This document shows, piece after piece, positions 19,550 through 31,194 of a stretch of DNA of 64,000 nt. The stretch lies in assembly GCA_963585895.1 (NCBI GenBank), contig CAUZXS010005791.1, positions 117,501 to 181,500 on the forward strand, read 5' to 3'. The stretch is from Sepioteuthis lessoniana (taxonomy: Eukaryota; Mollusca; Cephalopoda; Myopsida; Loliginidae). A program made the translations under genes and the position numbers. The notes beneath the pieces are model-generated. The model had not been told where the DNA came from. It ran no database searches and was given only the letters and a program-made list of their open reading frames with translations. How positions within the stretch are numbered: position 1 is the first letter of the stretch; each line of letters opens with the position of its first letter.

Positions 19550-20085
19550 TACCAACCCCTCCGCTCGGGCATGATATGACACAAGGTCAATTTTTTAAGC
19601 GGAGTTTAACAGGTTTGAATTCAGAGTTTTCCTTTTCCTAGACTAGTTGCCTCACCAAGGTTGGAGAACCTAGTCTGCCCTACTATTTTACCCATAGCTG
19701 AAGGGAGAATAATTGGTCTGGTTTCTTTGTTTGATGGCATATCAACTCTTTTTAGGTTATTTAATGCCTAAGCCATTCTCCTAGAAGAACAGTAGTGGTA
19801 CTATTTAACCCATAGCTGGGAGGATAAGGGGGTTCATACCTTTCCCAAGGGTATTTGCCCGAAAGTGAACGTAATAGCGCGACTGGAGTACGAACTCGCG
19901 TACTACGATTCCGCAGTCAATCGCTTTAACCCTGCCGAGGACACCTCCCGAGAATAATTGGATTCATACCTTTCCCAAGAATATTAGTGCAATGTGAAAT
20001 GCAATCAGTATCGTCCAGGATTTGAACTCGTGTGGCCGTGTCCATTTCGTACGACGATAACCATTACACCACGGACACCTCCCCA
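19550..20085 (-). mobile_element. tRNA-derived SINE (type 2) split by another SINE
   Basis: Minus strand: tRNA-like head near 20085-19990 (box A GGTGTAATGGTTATCGTCG, box B GAGTTCAAATCC), body with CCTTGGGAAAGGTATGAATC, and tail CCTGTTAAACTCCGC. Plus-strand copies lie at 51040-51320 and 51975-52180. The type 1 SINE at 19717-19949 interrupts it. Confidence 0.82.
19717..19949 (-). mobile_element. tRNA-derived SINE (type 1), nested, with 12-bp TSD
   Basis: Flanked by GAGAATAATTGG at 19705-19716 and 19950-19961. Minus strand begins with GTGTCCTCG and a tRNA-like head (box B AGTTCGTACTCC, slightly off GGTTCGANTCC), then CCCTTGGGAAAGG, and ends GGTTGATATGCCATCAAAC-like. Other copies: 63265-63505, and the host SINE around 48075-49230. 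Confidence 0.9.
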
Positions 20086-20544
20086 TATATATATATATAT
20101 ATAATAAAAAATATTAGATGTATATATTTAATTCATGGAATTTAGACTGCAACCCCAGGGTTTCATGGAGTTTTTTCGAAACAACAATCAGCAGGCCATT
20201 AACAAAATGAAATGAATTGAAAATCGAAAAAATAAAATAAAAACATTGTTGAGATTTTGTAGGAATCTTCACGTGTGATTGTAAGTGCGTGAGTGTGTGT
20301 GTTTTCGTGTGTGAGTGTGGTTTATAGTTGCGTATTATTGTGTGTATGTGTGGGTGGCATATAGTGTATGTGAAGGTACAAACGCAGCGCGTTGTTTTAA
20401 CCGGATATAAATTCGTCAGTGTATCTTATTTTGCTACATTATTTTATTTCTGTATGTGTAGGTGACTATAGCAAAGGAACAAAACATCATCATTGCATGT
20501 CGAGGGGAATGAATAAAGATTTAATAAAGTGAAAACCAACACTG

Positions 20545-20546
<2 letters not shown>

Positions 20547-20605
<59 letters not shown>
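20547..20605. repeat. (AT)n microsatellite
   Basis: About 29 AT units abutting a family A PLE terminal repeat. Confidence 0.95.
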
Positions 20606-20608
<3 letters not shown>

Positions 20609-20870
20609 GTGATATCGTTCAATCCAGTAAATCCGAATTAGGGAATAATTCCAATCAGGACCAATGAAATATTCAAAAATAGAATATCAAATTTTAATAA
20701 TCCTGGTAAAGAGCTCAATGTAAATAAAATCCACAGAGCAAATAATTTTGTCTTAATAAAACAACAATTGCTCACATTAAGATGATGAATTTATTTCCAA
20801 CCGGTTAAAAGGATTGATATCAATCAATGCTCTAAAAAATTAACTGGACTTTTTGTAAACTTGTTAATAT
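20606..20870 (-). repeat. PLE family A terminal repeat, decayed copy
   Basis: Contains the TTCAATCCAGTAAATCCG edge, CCTGGTAAAGAGCTCAATGT and the GAATTTATTTCCA hammerhead 3' part. The CTTCTTCAG core block is lost, so the ribozyme is not intact. Confidence 0.75.
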
Positions 20871-21124
20871 AAATGTAGGAAAATATTTTTTTTAAATTGA
20901 TTGATAAACACTTTAATCTGTATGATATATTATATGAACTATTTAATAGGAAAACTTTAAAAATTAGTTATTCTTGCACGAATAATTTTTCAAAATAACT
21001 AACACTCATAATTCGGAAGTAATTTGAAAATATTATGACCAACTTGATAATAATGATAATAATTGTCGTGATGCCACTTAACCTCATACTCAAAAAATGC
21101 ACTACCGGATACAAACCTAATGAT

Positions 21125-21535
21125 CACAAGATAAGATCAATCTCCTAATGTACATGGATGACATCAAACTATTTGCAAAAAACGAAAAAGAACTGGAAAA
21201 CCTAATACACACAGTTAGAATATACAGTCAGGACATAGGAATGAAATTTGGCATTGAAAAATGTGCCATGCTTGTAATGAAAAGTGGCAAACGACATAGG
21301 ACCGACGGAATGGAACTACAAAATCAAGACAAGATTAGAACGCTCGGAGAAAACGAAACCTACAAATACTTGGGAATCTTGGAGGCTGACACCATCAGAC
21401 AAGTGCAAATGAAAGAAAAGTAGAGTCCTGGAGACTCGAGGACACTTGCTGTCACTCAAACTCCAGTGTAAAAACCATCTGCTAACACTGATGTGAAAAA
21501 CTCTAAAGGAGTAAATAATAATAATAATAATAACG
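21125..21535 (+). pseudogene. LINE RT fragment and 3' end
   Basis: MYMDDIKLFAKNEKELENLI at 21148 carries the RT catalytic YMDD. It continues KCAMLVMKSGKRH and YKYLGILEADTI. After a deletion the 3' UTR (CTGGAGACTCGAGGACAC then AAACTCTAAAGGAGT) and an (AAT)n tail end it at 21535. The same 3' end is on the minus strand at 39590 and 40075. The clade was not fixed. Confidence 0.78.
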
Positions 21536-21975
21536 ATGATTGTAAAACTAAAATTAATTGTCCTATGAATGGTTTGGGTAATTTGAAAAACGTAGAATAT
21601 CAAGCTATTATTTTCCCAAAAGAAAATGTAAAAGATAAAAAACTGATATTGGAATTTCGTCGGTTAGATGGAAGTTAGGATATAATAATCATATTCATTC
21701 GTTCTCTCTTGAGAACGCTTGAGAAATCAAATCGCTTTATCCAAACGTTTTTGGAGGTTGAAAAAATGGGTTTAACCCATGAAATTAAATGGAGAATGTT
21801 GAAAATATGTACTACTCCGAGCTGCTTAAGTTGGTAGATGTAATTTGTGTCTGGAAGAAACGATACAAATTATGTTATACCCTGATCCTGGTAATTTATT
21901 AAATCAGTGATGTGATTTAATAGCTAGATGTAGGCATAAAAATAAATTTAGACCATTTTTTAAAAATAAGTGAAT
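21536..21975 (+). pseudogene. Penelope-like GIY-YIG endonuclease with CxxC tail
   Basis: Reads NCPMNGLGNLKNVEYQAIIF, then PKENVKDKK and IGIS...VRWKLGYNNHIHSF in shifted frames: a GIY-YIG domain. It then reads KMGLTHEIKWRMLK and a C-x2-C-like LCLEE region with RCRHKNKF. The latter block recurs at 63700-63890. Directly follows a LINE tail. Frameshifts and stops make it dead. It leads toward a family A hammerhead remnant at 22340-22440, so it may be the coding part of family A. Confidence 0.7.
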
Positions 21976-22329
21976 AAATAAATAAATAAATAATCAGAAA
22001 AGGATTAACTATGATTTATTAAATTGATAAATGAATCAGAATTTGAATTTATATGTGATTTTTCTCTATTATGGTAATTTGGGTGGGGGGTACCATAATT
22101 AACATTGGTTTTAGATTTTTTAATTCATTTTAATGATAAAGATTTATATAAAGAAATTAGGTTGTGTGAATAATTTTGTTATAAATATTTGAATTTTTTA
22201 CATGTATTATTGTAACTTATATCTTGTCTCTGCTAAATTTGAAGTATGATGAAACCGGGTGGAATTTTACATGTCAAAATGTTTTATACTTATTGTTACT
22301 TGAAGGTTTAGGTTTACTTTAATATAGAG

Positions 22330-22445
22330 GAGAAATAAGGTTTTTTTTCTCAGTCTGGTTGTCCTGTTGATTTTTTTAGAGCATTGATTTATATCAATGC
22401 TTTTTACAGGATGGAAATAAATCTATTATCTTAATGTGACCGATT
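22330..22445 (+). ncRNA. Hammerhead remnant, PLE family A
   Basis: Helix II GTCCTGT...ACAGGAT with an internal GCATTGAT/ATCAATGC hairpin, then GGAAATAAAT and ATTATCTTAATGTGACC. The 5' core reads CTGGTTG rather than CTGAAGA, so it is decayed. It lies downstream of the PLE GIY-YIG. Confidence 0.6.
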
Positions 22446-22659
22446 GTTGTTTTTTTTAGAGAAAAATATATTTTATTATATTTATAAGAAACATAAATAT
22501 CAAAGATGGGTAAAGCAGACCAAAGTAAACACACTCCAGGAAAGAGGAAAAACGACCCTTATATAAACCAGCTTGACCAACCAAAGGTCATTTAAACTGG
22601 AAACAAGAATGAGTTCAAGTCTCATTGAGTACCCCATTAAAAAGGCCTTGTGCCACTTA

Positions 22660-22686
22660 TGTTCTCTGGCGAAAGCAACAAGCTAG

Positions 22687-22748
<62 letters not shown>

Positions 22749-22764
22749 CAGGTATGTAAGAACA
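22660..22764 (+). ncRNA. Hammerhead motif, PLE family B, copy 4, helix III loop expanded by (AT)n
   Basis: Helix I TGTTCT (22660-22665) pairs perfectly with AGAACA (22759-22764). Core CTGGCGA (one change from CTGANGA). Helix II AAGC/GCTA. GAAA (22686-22689). Then about 60 bp of AT in the helix III position, closing with GTATGT and a cleavable UA. Perfect helix I across the microsatellite shows that the tract lies inside the motif. Confidence 0.65.
22690..22747. repeat. (AT)n microsatellite in a hammerhead loop
   Basis: About 29 AT units. Confidence 0.95.
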
Positions 22765-22820
22765 AAATAAATAGATAAATAGATACAAATCTCTTCGTGG
22801 ACCTTCTTATTTTAAAATAT

Positions 22821-22823
<3 letters not shown>

Positions 22824-22897
<74 letters not shown>
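22824..22897. repeat. (AT)n(GT)n microsatellite
   Basis: AT units then about 14 GT units. Confidence 0.95.
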
Positions 22898-22899
<2 letters not shown>

Positions 22900-22939
22900 A
22901 ATTGTAATTTGGGAAACATTGTTTCCTAGAAAATAATAA

Positions 22940-23070
22940 GTATGTTGGTCTTATGAAAGCACTCGGAACAATTTAGGTAAATTCATCCATCAATTCCAAT
23001 CTGAAACCAAGACACTTTAGGAATCTTGAAAGGATCTTAATACAATTATATAGACAAAACGTGTCTTTAT
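22940..23070 (+). repeat. PLE terminal-repeat fragment (family of 1920-2030)
   Basis: Shares GCACTCGGAACAATTT-type, GGTAAATTCATCCA and GAAACCAAGACACTT blocks with 1915-2035. Confidence 0.75.
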
Positions 23071-23187
23071 TATTTAATCATGCTTAAATGAAAGACTGCT
23101 GCCCAACTACACATCTTTTAAAATAAATGATGCTGCAGCTAACCATGATACTGACACCCAAAAAGTATTGCTGACGTCTTGTCATCA

Positions 23188-24118
23188 TCATCATCATCTT
23201 GTCGTGCCGTCAGCACAGATATCCCTGACCCTATGTCGCCACCCCTTCCTTTCGTTCATCGCTTCCAGCAGGTCCTTAGGGCTACACCCTGCATCTTCAC
23301 AGAGCTGCTGTATGTATGTTCGAGCTGGTCGCCCTGCTTTTGTTCGGCTATGTGAAGGGGTCCATAGGAGTACATCACTTATGAGCTCGTCCCTACTTCT
23401 CCAGCAATGTTCTGCATATCTGGTTCGTCTAACTTTGATAGTTTTCGTGATGGGAGGTCGGTGGCTTTATAGCTGCTGCTTTGTGGGGTGTTGCCGCTAG
23501 GATTTGTTCAATATTGCTCGTAGCATTCTTGTGTAGTTGCCGTCAAGCTTTTTCTCCACCCGTTTAGTTAGCATCCATGTAGTGCATCCATATAGCAGTA
23601 TCGACACAACCGCTGGTTGGAAGAAACTGTTTCATTTTATTGGTCAGGTCTGACTTCCATAAGACCGATGGTTTATCGATAGCTGTCCATGCTTTTGCTA
23701 GTCGCGTAGGTAAGCTTGTCAACTAGTTTCAGAGAGCTACTTGTTAATGTGGAGATGTTGCCTGTTTGATTAAAGCACATACATTCCGTTTTGTGTGCAT
23801 TGACATGGTGGCCAAAGCCTGCAGCGACCCGTTCCAAACTATGCAGTAGGGTTTCGGTTTGGGCGGGTGCATTTGCCAGAAGCGCTATGTCATCGGCGTA
23901 GTCGGCGTCGGTAATTGTTTTTTCGAGGTACCTTCTGCTTCTTTTCTTTGATTTTATCAATCGATGTTCTAAGCACGTAGTCTAGACAGATGATAAAGAG
24001 GTATGAGGCTAGTTTGTCTCCTTGCAGTACTCCTGCTACAATGTCGAAGTAGTCTGTGTCTCCACCCGTACTTTCGCTTTGGTGTTTCTATAGAGAATCA
24101 TTATCGCTGCGACGGTTT
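23188..24118 (-). pseudogene. RTE-like LINE reverse transcriptase, copy 2
   Basis: Minus strand 23960-23673 reads TITDADYADDIALLANAPAQ with YADD, then HKTECMCFNQTGN and LVDKLTY. The 3' connector reads on to a (GAT)n-like tail at 23188. Deletions and shifts relative to copy 1 make it dead. Confidence 0.8.
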
Positions 24119-24124
24119 GATATA

Positions 24125-24475
24125 TTCAATTCAGTTTAGCATGTAAGTACAGTTTGATTATCAAAAACATTTCTATTTCAACCTATTCAGTTTAGTCAAG
24201 CAGTTCTAATTCAGCTAATTCAGTTTAGTATTAGTACATATTTTCTTTACACACAGTTAAATTTCAAAACAGTTTTATGTTAAATAATTCAGTTTAGTGT
24301 AAATACAGTTTCAATGTCAAAAAACAATTCTATATCAAATAATTCAGTTTAGCATAAGCACGCAGTTTAAATGTAAGTACAGTTTAATTGTCAAAAAACA
24401 TTTCTATTTCAAGCTATTCAGTTTAGTAAAACAGCTCAGTTTAGCATAAGTATGCCGTTAGTTCTATTTAACCCA
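24125..24475. repeat. Degenerate minisatellite of the TTCAGTTTAGCATAAGTAC family
   Basis: Repeated CAATTCAGTTTAG, TGTCAAAAACA and TTCTATTTCAA blocks. Same family at 38750-39110, 44225-44400, 49615-49875 and 50100-50225. It usually sits next to the 200-bp repeat beginning GGGCCCTAT. Confidence 0.8.
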
Positions 24476-24672
24476 TAGATAGGGCCCTATTAGGTGCTAC
24501 TACGCCTGGCCAGAGTTGACCTGGGAACAATGGAATGAAAGAGTACTCCGTATTCCCAAAATCCTCAGCATTACTGGAACCTCACCATCAGATTGTTTAG
24601 TGTCATATCCAGGACACTCGTTGGGGGTGGTCTTATCCCTCTGCAGAGAAGCAGTCAGTGTATTCTACAATA
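24475..24672 (+). repeat. Dispersed about 200-bp SINE-like repeat (GCCGGGCCAGAG family), copy 1
   Basis: Blocks GGGCCCTAT, CCAGAGTTGACCTGGGA, GGAACCTCACCATCAGA, AGGACACTCGTTGGG and CTCTGCAGAG. Copies at 39118-39340, 44130-44215, 49888-50108 on the plus strand and 34915-35110, 49545-49610, 59085-59215 on the minus strand. No tRNA box pair was seen. Confidence 0.75.
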
Positions 24673-24745
24673 CTAACAAATGTGCAGATCATACGGGAAT
24701 TTTATGGTATATCAACCCTTGTATGTTATTTAATACTAAATCCTG

Positions 24746-24748
<3 letters not shown>

Positions 24749-24798
<50 letters not shown>
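24749..24798. repeat. (AT)n microsatellite
   Basis: About 25 AT units. Confidence 0.95.
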
Positions 24799-24800
<2 letters not shown>

Positions 24801-25199
24801 AGTTTATATGATTTGTAAATGAATAGTTTGTTGGTAATATTCTAAACAGCACAAATTTCATTTGTTTGTACACTGTTTAATGGTTTCAAGTATGGTTATC
24901 TAACAGAAATTTTATTTGCTCACAGTTAAATAGTCCTAAGTATTTCTATGCAACACTAACAATCCAATTTAACATCAGTCATTTATTTGCACACAGTTAA
25001 ATGATTACACAGTTCTGTTTGACACATAGGTGGGACCCTAAAAAGTACTTCAACTCAGGGTCAGAGTGGACCTGGGAGTAATTGCAGTGAAGGAATATAC
25101 CAAATTCCCCAGATTCCCCAGAACTATTATATCCAGGACATTTATTAGACATAGAATTTTTTTTATAAAATAGCAATGCATGAAAATATTTGTGTACAA

Positions 25200-25885
25200 A
25201 CAAATGATTGATATCAAATAGAATTAATAGTGTAGGTAATATTTGAAGCCATTCAACTTTATGTAAACAAATTAGCTCTCATTCATTTAAAAAGAAAATT
25301 ACATATAAAATATTCATTTACAAATCATACACACACATATACAATATATGTATATATAAACATGATTGGCTATTAAATAACTCACGAGGCTTCATATGGT
25401 ATAAAATCTAAATCCAAATGTAGAATAAAGTTGTAAACTCCCAAGTATTTGGTATCAATGTTCTAAGTTTATATCCAGTTTTTGATAATATGATTGGTCC
25501 ACTCTGCAGGTAAACTTCAAATTCAATGAGCCACATTTTCCATGTATAAGATAATAATTAAAAGATTTATTTCTATCAGAATATTTTTGGCAGAAAACTG
25601 TCAATGGCTTATACCTATATGAACAAAAAGGGAATTATCTCCCTTATTGTCCCACGTGTTGTTACATGTTATTATGCCCTTAGTACACACAATGATTAGG
25701 ATAGGGCTTGATTGGGTTGTCTGGATAGGGATAAAAAATTCTCAAGCCTTATCCAGACTACTCCCACATAAACATTGCAGATCCTAAAGAACTGTCTATT
25801 CCCCATAGGGCCTTGTCTGCATGTCATAGAGAGGAAAGAGTAATGTAAAACAAGAGGGAACTATCTCCATTATTCCTGATTGTAT
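25200..25885. other. AT-rich intronic stretch with an old minisatellite unit
   Basis: 25200-25310 has one or two units of the CAAACAAATGATTGATATCA family. Nothing further could be assigned up to the LTR. Confidence 0.5.
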
Positions 25886-26528
25886 TATGACAATACCCGC
25901 CGGCCGACCCCCACTATCTCAACCAACCATGGCCATCAGAATCGTCTAGTGGTTTTTCCCATCTCTGGCCCGGGGTATTTCACATTTCTTTACCAACACA
26001 ACCGAGAGGTGGAAGAAAAGAACAAACAAACACAGGCTTGGGTTAGTTCCAAGCGCAAGAGGGGAAGTCTGTGACACTTTTTGTGCATTATGTGAGCTAA
26101 CGCGAGGGTGTACTCGAGCGAAAACTCTTATAAAGCCACTAGCAATGATGACTTAAATTCTTGCGTTGGCCAACCCGGCATCTGTAGGTCAACAAGTCTT
26201 AGCAGTCACCTTTCTAACTTCTGTTGACTGGTCTCCTCTCTGCCCGACTCTCATCTCTTGACTGACCTGTTCTGTCGACCGGTCTCTTCTGATCCCTTCT
26301 GCTGACTGTATCCTTCTCTTGACTGCTCTTTGATGCCGACTGGTCTTTGCTGCTTCCTACTGCTGACTGTTCTGTCTTTCTCTGGGACCTTCATTCCCTC
26401 CTCCACTTCCAGTCTTGTGAGAGATCTCCTGCGCAGGCCCTTTGTGTGGGTTTCGCACCAAAACAGACAAAGGGATTCTCTGACTGGCACTAACACCCAC
26501 AGAAACGAATGCCACCCATCCTGTCACA
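25886..26528. mobile_element. Solo LTR, GACAATAC family, copy 1
   Basis: Begins TATGACAATAC and ends CTGTCACA; flanked by GTAT on both sides (25882-25885 and 26529-26532). 643 bp. Clearly alike with 56596-57195 throughout (CCATGGCCATCAGAA, GGTATTTCACATTTC, CTTTGTGTGGGTTTCGC, CAAAACAGACAAA). A repetitive CTGCTGACTG region sits inside. No body or second LTR. Confidence 0.87.
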
Positions 26529-26532
26529 GTAT

Positions 26533-27090
26533 AAATGCAGAGCCTTCCACATTTTCACAGAAATACAAATAATAATGTTGAACTGATATACTTCACTCGT
26601 ACTTTACTAATATAATCTGACCCGAATACCAACATTTTTTAATAAATAATGCTCCCTTAGAATGGCTTAAGATTTTACCTCCTATTATTCATCATTATTT
26701 TTATTGCCATCAAAAAAGAGTAATCTGAATGTATAACCTGTTAGGTTTTGTTTTGTGTGTATCTATTGTAAATCAGAATATCATTTCTTATGGATCTAAA
26801 TAAATTATCATATGGGGAAGATACGTGGAAATGAAGATTTGATATAGAAAAATATAGTGTTAGATAATCGATGGAAAATTACTACAATTGAATTTTAATT
26901 AACCAGGAAATCAAAAAGATTAATCAGGAATGTGATTTTAGGGTTGATTTTAATGATACATTTAAAGGTTACAATCATATTTTCTTTATTGTATGAAGAG
27001 AAAATGGAATGAATGGCTGAATGGTGATAAATTTTATTTCAAGGTAAATGTTTTAGAAATATATAAAGTCCTAATATGACCTTATATAGT
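26533..27090. other. AT-rich stretch, no gene seen
   Basis: No coding or RNA signal could be supported. Confidence 0.5.
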
Positions 27091-27094
27091 ATAC

Positions 27095-27354
27095 TGTACT
27101 TATGTAGGATGTTGTACACAATTGGTCACAGCAGACTTACGCACTCTTTTATACTCAAGCAAGAACAGCAACCACAGTGCTCGACATGCCAAACGCCCTG
27201 CACAATCAAACACGTTCTTCTTGAGTGTAAAGTTTTTAATAACACCAGAAAGTGCTATTTCCACGCAAATACAGTGAAGGACTTATTTGAGAACCTCCAC
27301 ATGGATAATGTTTTGTCGTTCTTGAAAGAGACCGGGTTGTACCAGAAAACATAA
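27095..27354 (+). pseudogene. LINE (Jockey-like) C-terminal fragment
   Basis: Reads TIGHSRLTHSFILKQEQQPQ, then CSTCQTPCTIKHVLLECKVF and ENLHMDNVLSFLKETGLYQK, then TAA. The C-x2-C...H-x4-C finger after an RNase H-type end is usual in Jockey/I-group LINE proteins. Only the last 80 residues remain. Confidence 0.7.
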
Positions 27355-27959
27355 ACTTGGTTACAATCCTGAAAACACAATTCTGAAGACACAACAAACT
27401 AATCAACTGAAAGCAAATTATTGCTGAATAGAAATACCATTATATTTATATTTGTAGAAATAATTTAAAAAAAAACTATTATCACTAAATAAACTAATGG
27501 CATATAGAAATAGTTGAAAATATTTACTCGTATGCGAGTAAATGAGTCGTTTGGTTTTAGTATGGTATCATTAAATTATGAGTTTACAAACCGTATATAT
27601 GTGTAAACATGGTTTGGCATTAAATAACCTATAGAGGTTGATATGCCATTAAAACCAACCAACAAACCAACTGGAAAGAAAAATGAGAGGCGATCTAATT
27701 GAAACTTTTAACATAATGGAATTTCTGATGATGGGAGATATTTTTTCAAGATTTTCCCACAAATCTTATATTTACTATCAAGATTTCCTAGCAAATGGAA
27801 CTTTTTCGCTTATACAGTTATATATTTTTGAAACAAAATGCCTATACAGCAATAGTGAACATCTTACGATTATATTGGATGATTTCAGAAAAAATGCAAA
27901 GAATATGAGAGGACATTATAGGGAACTAAAGGTTGAATTATTTTATAGAATTCCATCTT

Positions 27960-28110
27960 TATAAAGATATTATCTATGCTATGCAGACAGTCTAGCATTT
28001 TTTGCAAATACACCTGCCCAAACAGAATCCCTTCTGCGTAGCCTACTTGCAGAATCCCTTCTGCAAGCAGCAGGAGGCATTGGCCTCCGTATGAATACAA
28101 ATTAAACAGA
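27960..28110 (+). pseudogene. RTE-like LINE RT scrap
   Basis: Reads YADSLAFFANTPAQTESLLR and, after an indel, GGIGLRMNTN before a stop, a mutated form of the YADD region seen at 9061-9408 and 23673-23960. Confidence 0.55.
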
Positions 28111-28574
28111 ATTCATCTCGATCTACATTTTCTTTTTCAAGTAGAGTAACTTAGGGTAGGTCTGGTTTGTTTTCGGCGTTTTCGGACACCGGAAAACAGT
28201 CGGCCTCCATATCGTAAAAGGAGGATGGGAGGGCAACCAAACGGGGATTTTTTTCGTTTCGGTTTTTTTTTCTCCCATCCCCAGCATACAACATTTTGTA
28301 AATAAAATCATATTTTGAAAATGAAATCATTCACTTCATCTCGGGATTTTAAGTAGGTCTTCTCATAGAGTAAATGCGATATTTTGGTTGGTGTAGCATG
28401 GTTGGTGAAGGATGAATTTCTATATATTGTCCTGCTGAATGGGTCGGCGAATGTGGCTAGCTTGCATCCCTTAGACAATTAGTTATAGCATGACCGCTCC
28501 GTTCCCCTGCCCCACTAAACCAAAAGGCATCGTGCCTTCTATTTTTGTACCAAATGGAAATGAAAACTACATTA

Positions 28575-28790
28575 TGAATTAACTATCATGACCGGAAAAT
28601 CCGGTGAACACTTACGCATGACATACGGAAACACTGGACAGTAGTTTCACCCTTATTAGGTCGAATCAGCAGCGTATGCCATGATCTCCAGCACTGGAGA
28701 TCGAACCAGTGACCACAGACTGCCGAGCCGAAACTCTATAACTGAGCCACAGTCCATATCGCACACAAGTGACGCCAAATTAACTAGTCA
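28575..28790 (-). mobile_element. tRNA-derived SINE (type 3), minus copy
   Basis: Minus strand has a tRNA-like head with TATAACTGAGCC as box A complement side and GATCGAACCAGTG (box B GGTTCGATC). Body CAGTGTTTCCGTATGTCATG. Its inverted partner is 29010-29225, and together they make a 215-bp inverted repeat with about 220 bp between. Confidence 0.75.
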
Positions 28791-29009
28791 TGGTAATGTG
28801 CAGCCAATTAATCCGAATGTGTCTTGTAAGTTACATCCATCCTCTTTATAGAGGACACGATCACTTCCAGGGTCACGTCATCCCAAGAGGATTTGAAATA
28901 AGATTCGCGCAATTATTATTACCTCAAGTGCAAGGATATAGATCTACATTTTCTTTTTCAAGAGGAGGAACCACATTGTGAATTGAATCCAGGTTACTTG
29001 GCCGCACAA

Positions 29010-29225
29010 TCACCATGACTAGTTAATTTGGCGTCACTTGTGTGCGATATAGCCTGTTGGCTCAGTGGTAGAGTTTCAGCTCTGCAATCTGTGGTCGCTG
29101 GTCCGATCTTCAATGGTGGAGATCACGGTAGACACTGTTGATGAGACCTAATATGGTCGAAACTGTTGTCCAGTGTTTCCGTATGTCATGCATACGTGTT
29201 CGCCGGATTTTCTGGTCATGGTAGT
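29010..29225 (+). mobile_element. tRNA-derived SINE (type 3), plus copy
   Basis: Head GTTGGCTCAGTGGTAGAG (box A), GCTGGTCCGATCT (box B, one change), body CAGTGTTTCCGTATGTCATG. The outer CATGACTAGTTAATTTGGCG is shared with the minus copy. Confidence 0.78.
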
Positions 29226-29229
29226 TCAA

Positions 29230-29980
29230 TTCAGAATTCATCTGTTTTAAATTGTTGTATACAGAGAAAGACGACAATGGTGATGTACAAAAATATGTTT
29301 CTTTTCTTTTCCTTTTATTATCTAAGATGTACGTATAGGTAGAATGAGGGAGGGAGAGAGTCAAAGACAGCTGATATGTAAACAAAGGAGTGAGATATGA
29401 ATCTTGAGGAACTGATTCTTCTTTGACCTACTTTTGTGAGACCGGCACAGGGTCATCTCCAGGCATGGAATTCATCTTAGTTTCTTCTCACTTCTCTACT
29501 TTTATAATAATAATAAATGTTTCTCCTCACTTCTCTGCTTTCATGAGTCTGGCATTATCGCAAAGCATCAAATCATTTTAGTTTCTCCTTGCCTTTGTTG
29601 TATACTCAGCAGTATCTTTATCAAATATAAGGTTATATTTTTTATTCTTGACGTTGATACTTGTGTTGAGCAGAAAAGCAATTGCAGAGAGTTCGTGCAC
29701 ACGAAGGAGTTGTCTGGAGACGGAAGAGCCAGTGAACAACTGATTTTAGCCAAAATTCGGGAACCTATATAGTCTATAACTTCCACGTGAACTGCAGCAA
29801 TTTTTCTTTTTCATGGACTATGGTTACGCCTACGTCTCACTTCTTTGTTTTCTATTGGTTACAGTTCACGTCTATGTGTTGCTTGTTTCCCATTGGCTAC
29901 TTGCCCAAGCCTACTTCTATAGGCCGACGTATCCGTCACCAGTCACCGAGTTTAACCACGTCTATAAGTCAAGGTGATAT
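29230..29980. other. No gene recognised
   Basis: Two related CTTCTCACTTCTCTACTTT-like blocks near 29480-29545 suggest an old repeat. No ORF supported. Confidence 0.4.
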
Positions 29981-30200
29981 TCCGATAATCACCTTGTTGA
30001 TATTATCTTCAGCCAGATGAAGCTGTCAACACATCCGCCGATATAAGAACACCTGCAGAGCATGGTGACATTCCGGTAATCACTTTCTTGATATTATCTT
30101 CGGTTGGATAAAACTGTCAACCCATCCGCCAATACAAGAACACTGGCAGAGCATATTGATATTCTGGTAATCACTCTGATTTTATCAATGTATCTGTCGA
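29980..30200. repeat. Tandem repeat, unit about 95 bp
   Basis: Just over two units with GGTGATATTCCGATAATCAC, TTGATATTATCTTC and ACATCCGCCGATATAAGAAC blocks. Confidence 0.8.
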
Positions 30201-31190
30201 TAACATCTGCTGTGTTCAACCTTGCAGGTCACGTTAATATATTACATCTCTCTATTTTTATAATCGTTTCTTAACTTTTGCTACTCTTGTACAGGTCAGG
30301 TTTTTCTCTTCCTCTCAATCTGGAGCTGTCTAGTACAAGGTGCACACCCAGAACAGTGCAACATTTAGTAGCTGGTCTTCTTTATTCTCGGCATGGTTGA
30401 AACCTGGTTTATATGATTTTCTGGACACCCATGCAATCCTTATAGTCACACCTCCAGCTGCCTACATGTTGCACACGGAAACATCTATCTTGCATGCCAC
30501 CCACACAACATATGCAGCACTTCCATGAAAGAAACACCTTACTTTCGGAAACAGGTGTATAGCAACTTTCCTCCCATCTCAAAAACAACAAGTAAGAAAA
30601 ACAAGACATGCTGGACACATCTAGAAAAGCAAGGACGAACTCATAAGTGACATTCTTCCATAAACCCCAACACATGGATTTGCCAGTGTTGGCTGACCAG
30701 TAAGAATCTATTTATATTAGTTCTGAGCAGACACAGGATGTAGTTTAGAAAACCTGCTAGGAGCAATGGATAATAGGGACAAATGAAGAGGGAGAGAGTC
30801 AGGAAAACATGTGTTGCCAGTGCGACTTGATAATGATGATTATATAGATATTGTATTAAAAGTGTATATATTCTGTGCAAATATGTTCTTAATTTGTTTT
30901 TCTTCTTGTTTTAAGGTTGATGTGGGGAAATGCCTAAGAAACACAGAAATTACATAATTAGATCAGTTGTTGTCTAAAATACAGGTTGCAACAAAACTAT
31001 GTTCCACATTTTAACCTTTCACCAGTCTAATACAAGTAAACTTAGGAAAATGATTATTGTAGCTTCATCTAGCTAATGTCTTAATAAAAGTGATTTAATG
31101 AAAATGAACAAAAAGAATTTACAATCGTATTTATATTGACAATCTATTACACAAAAGAATACAAGACCATATTTGTCTCTGTCTTCAACC
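30200..31190. other. No gene recognised
   Basis: Mixed-composition intronic DNA. Short ORFs here lack any domain or codon signal. Confidence 0.5.
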
Positions 31191-31194
31191 AGAC

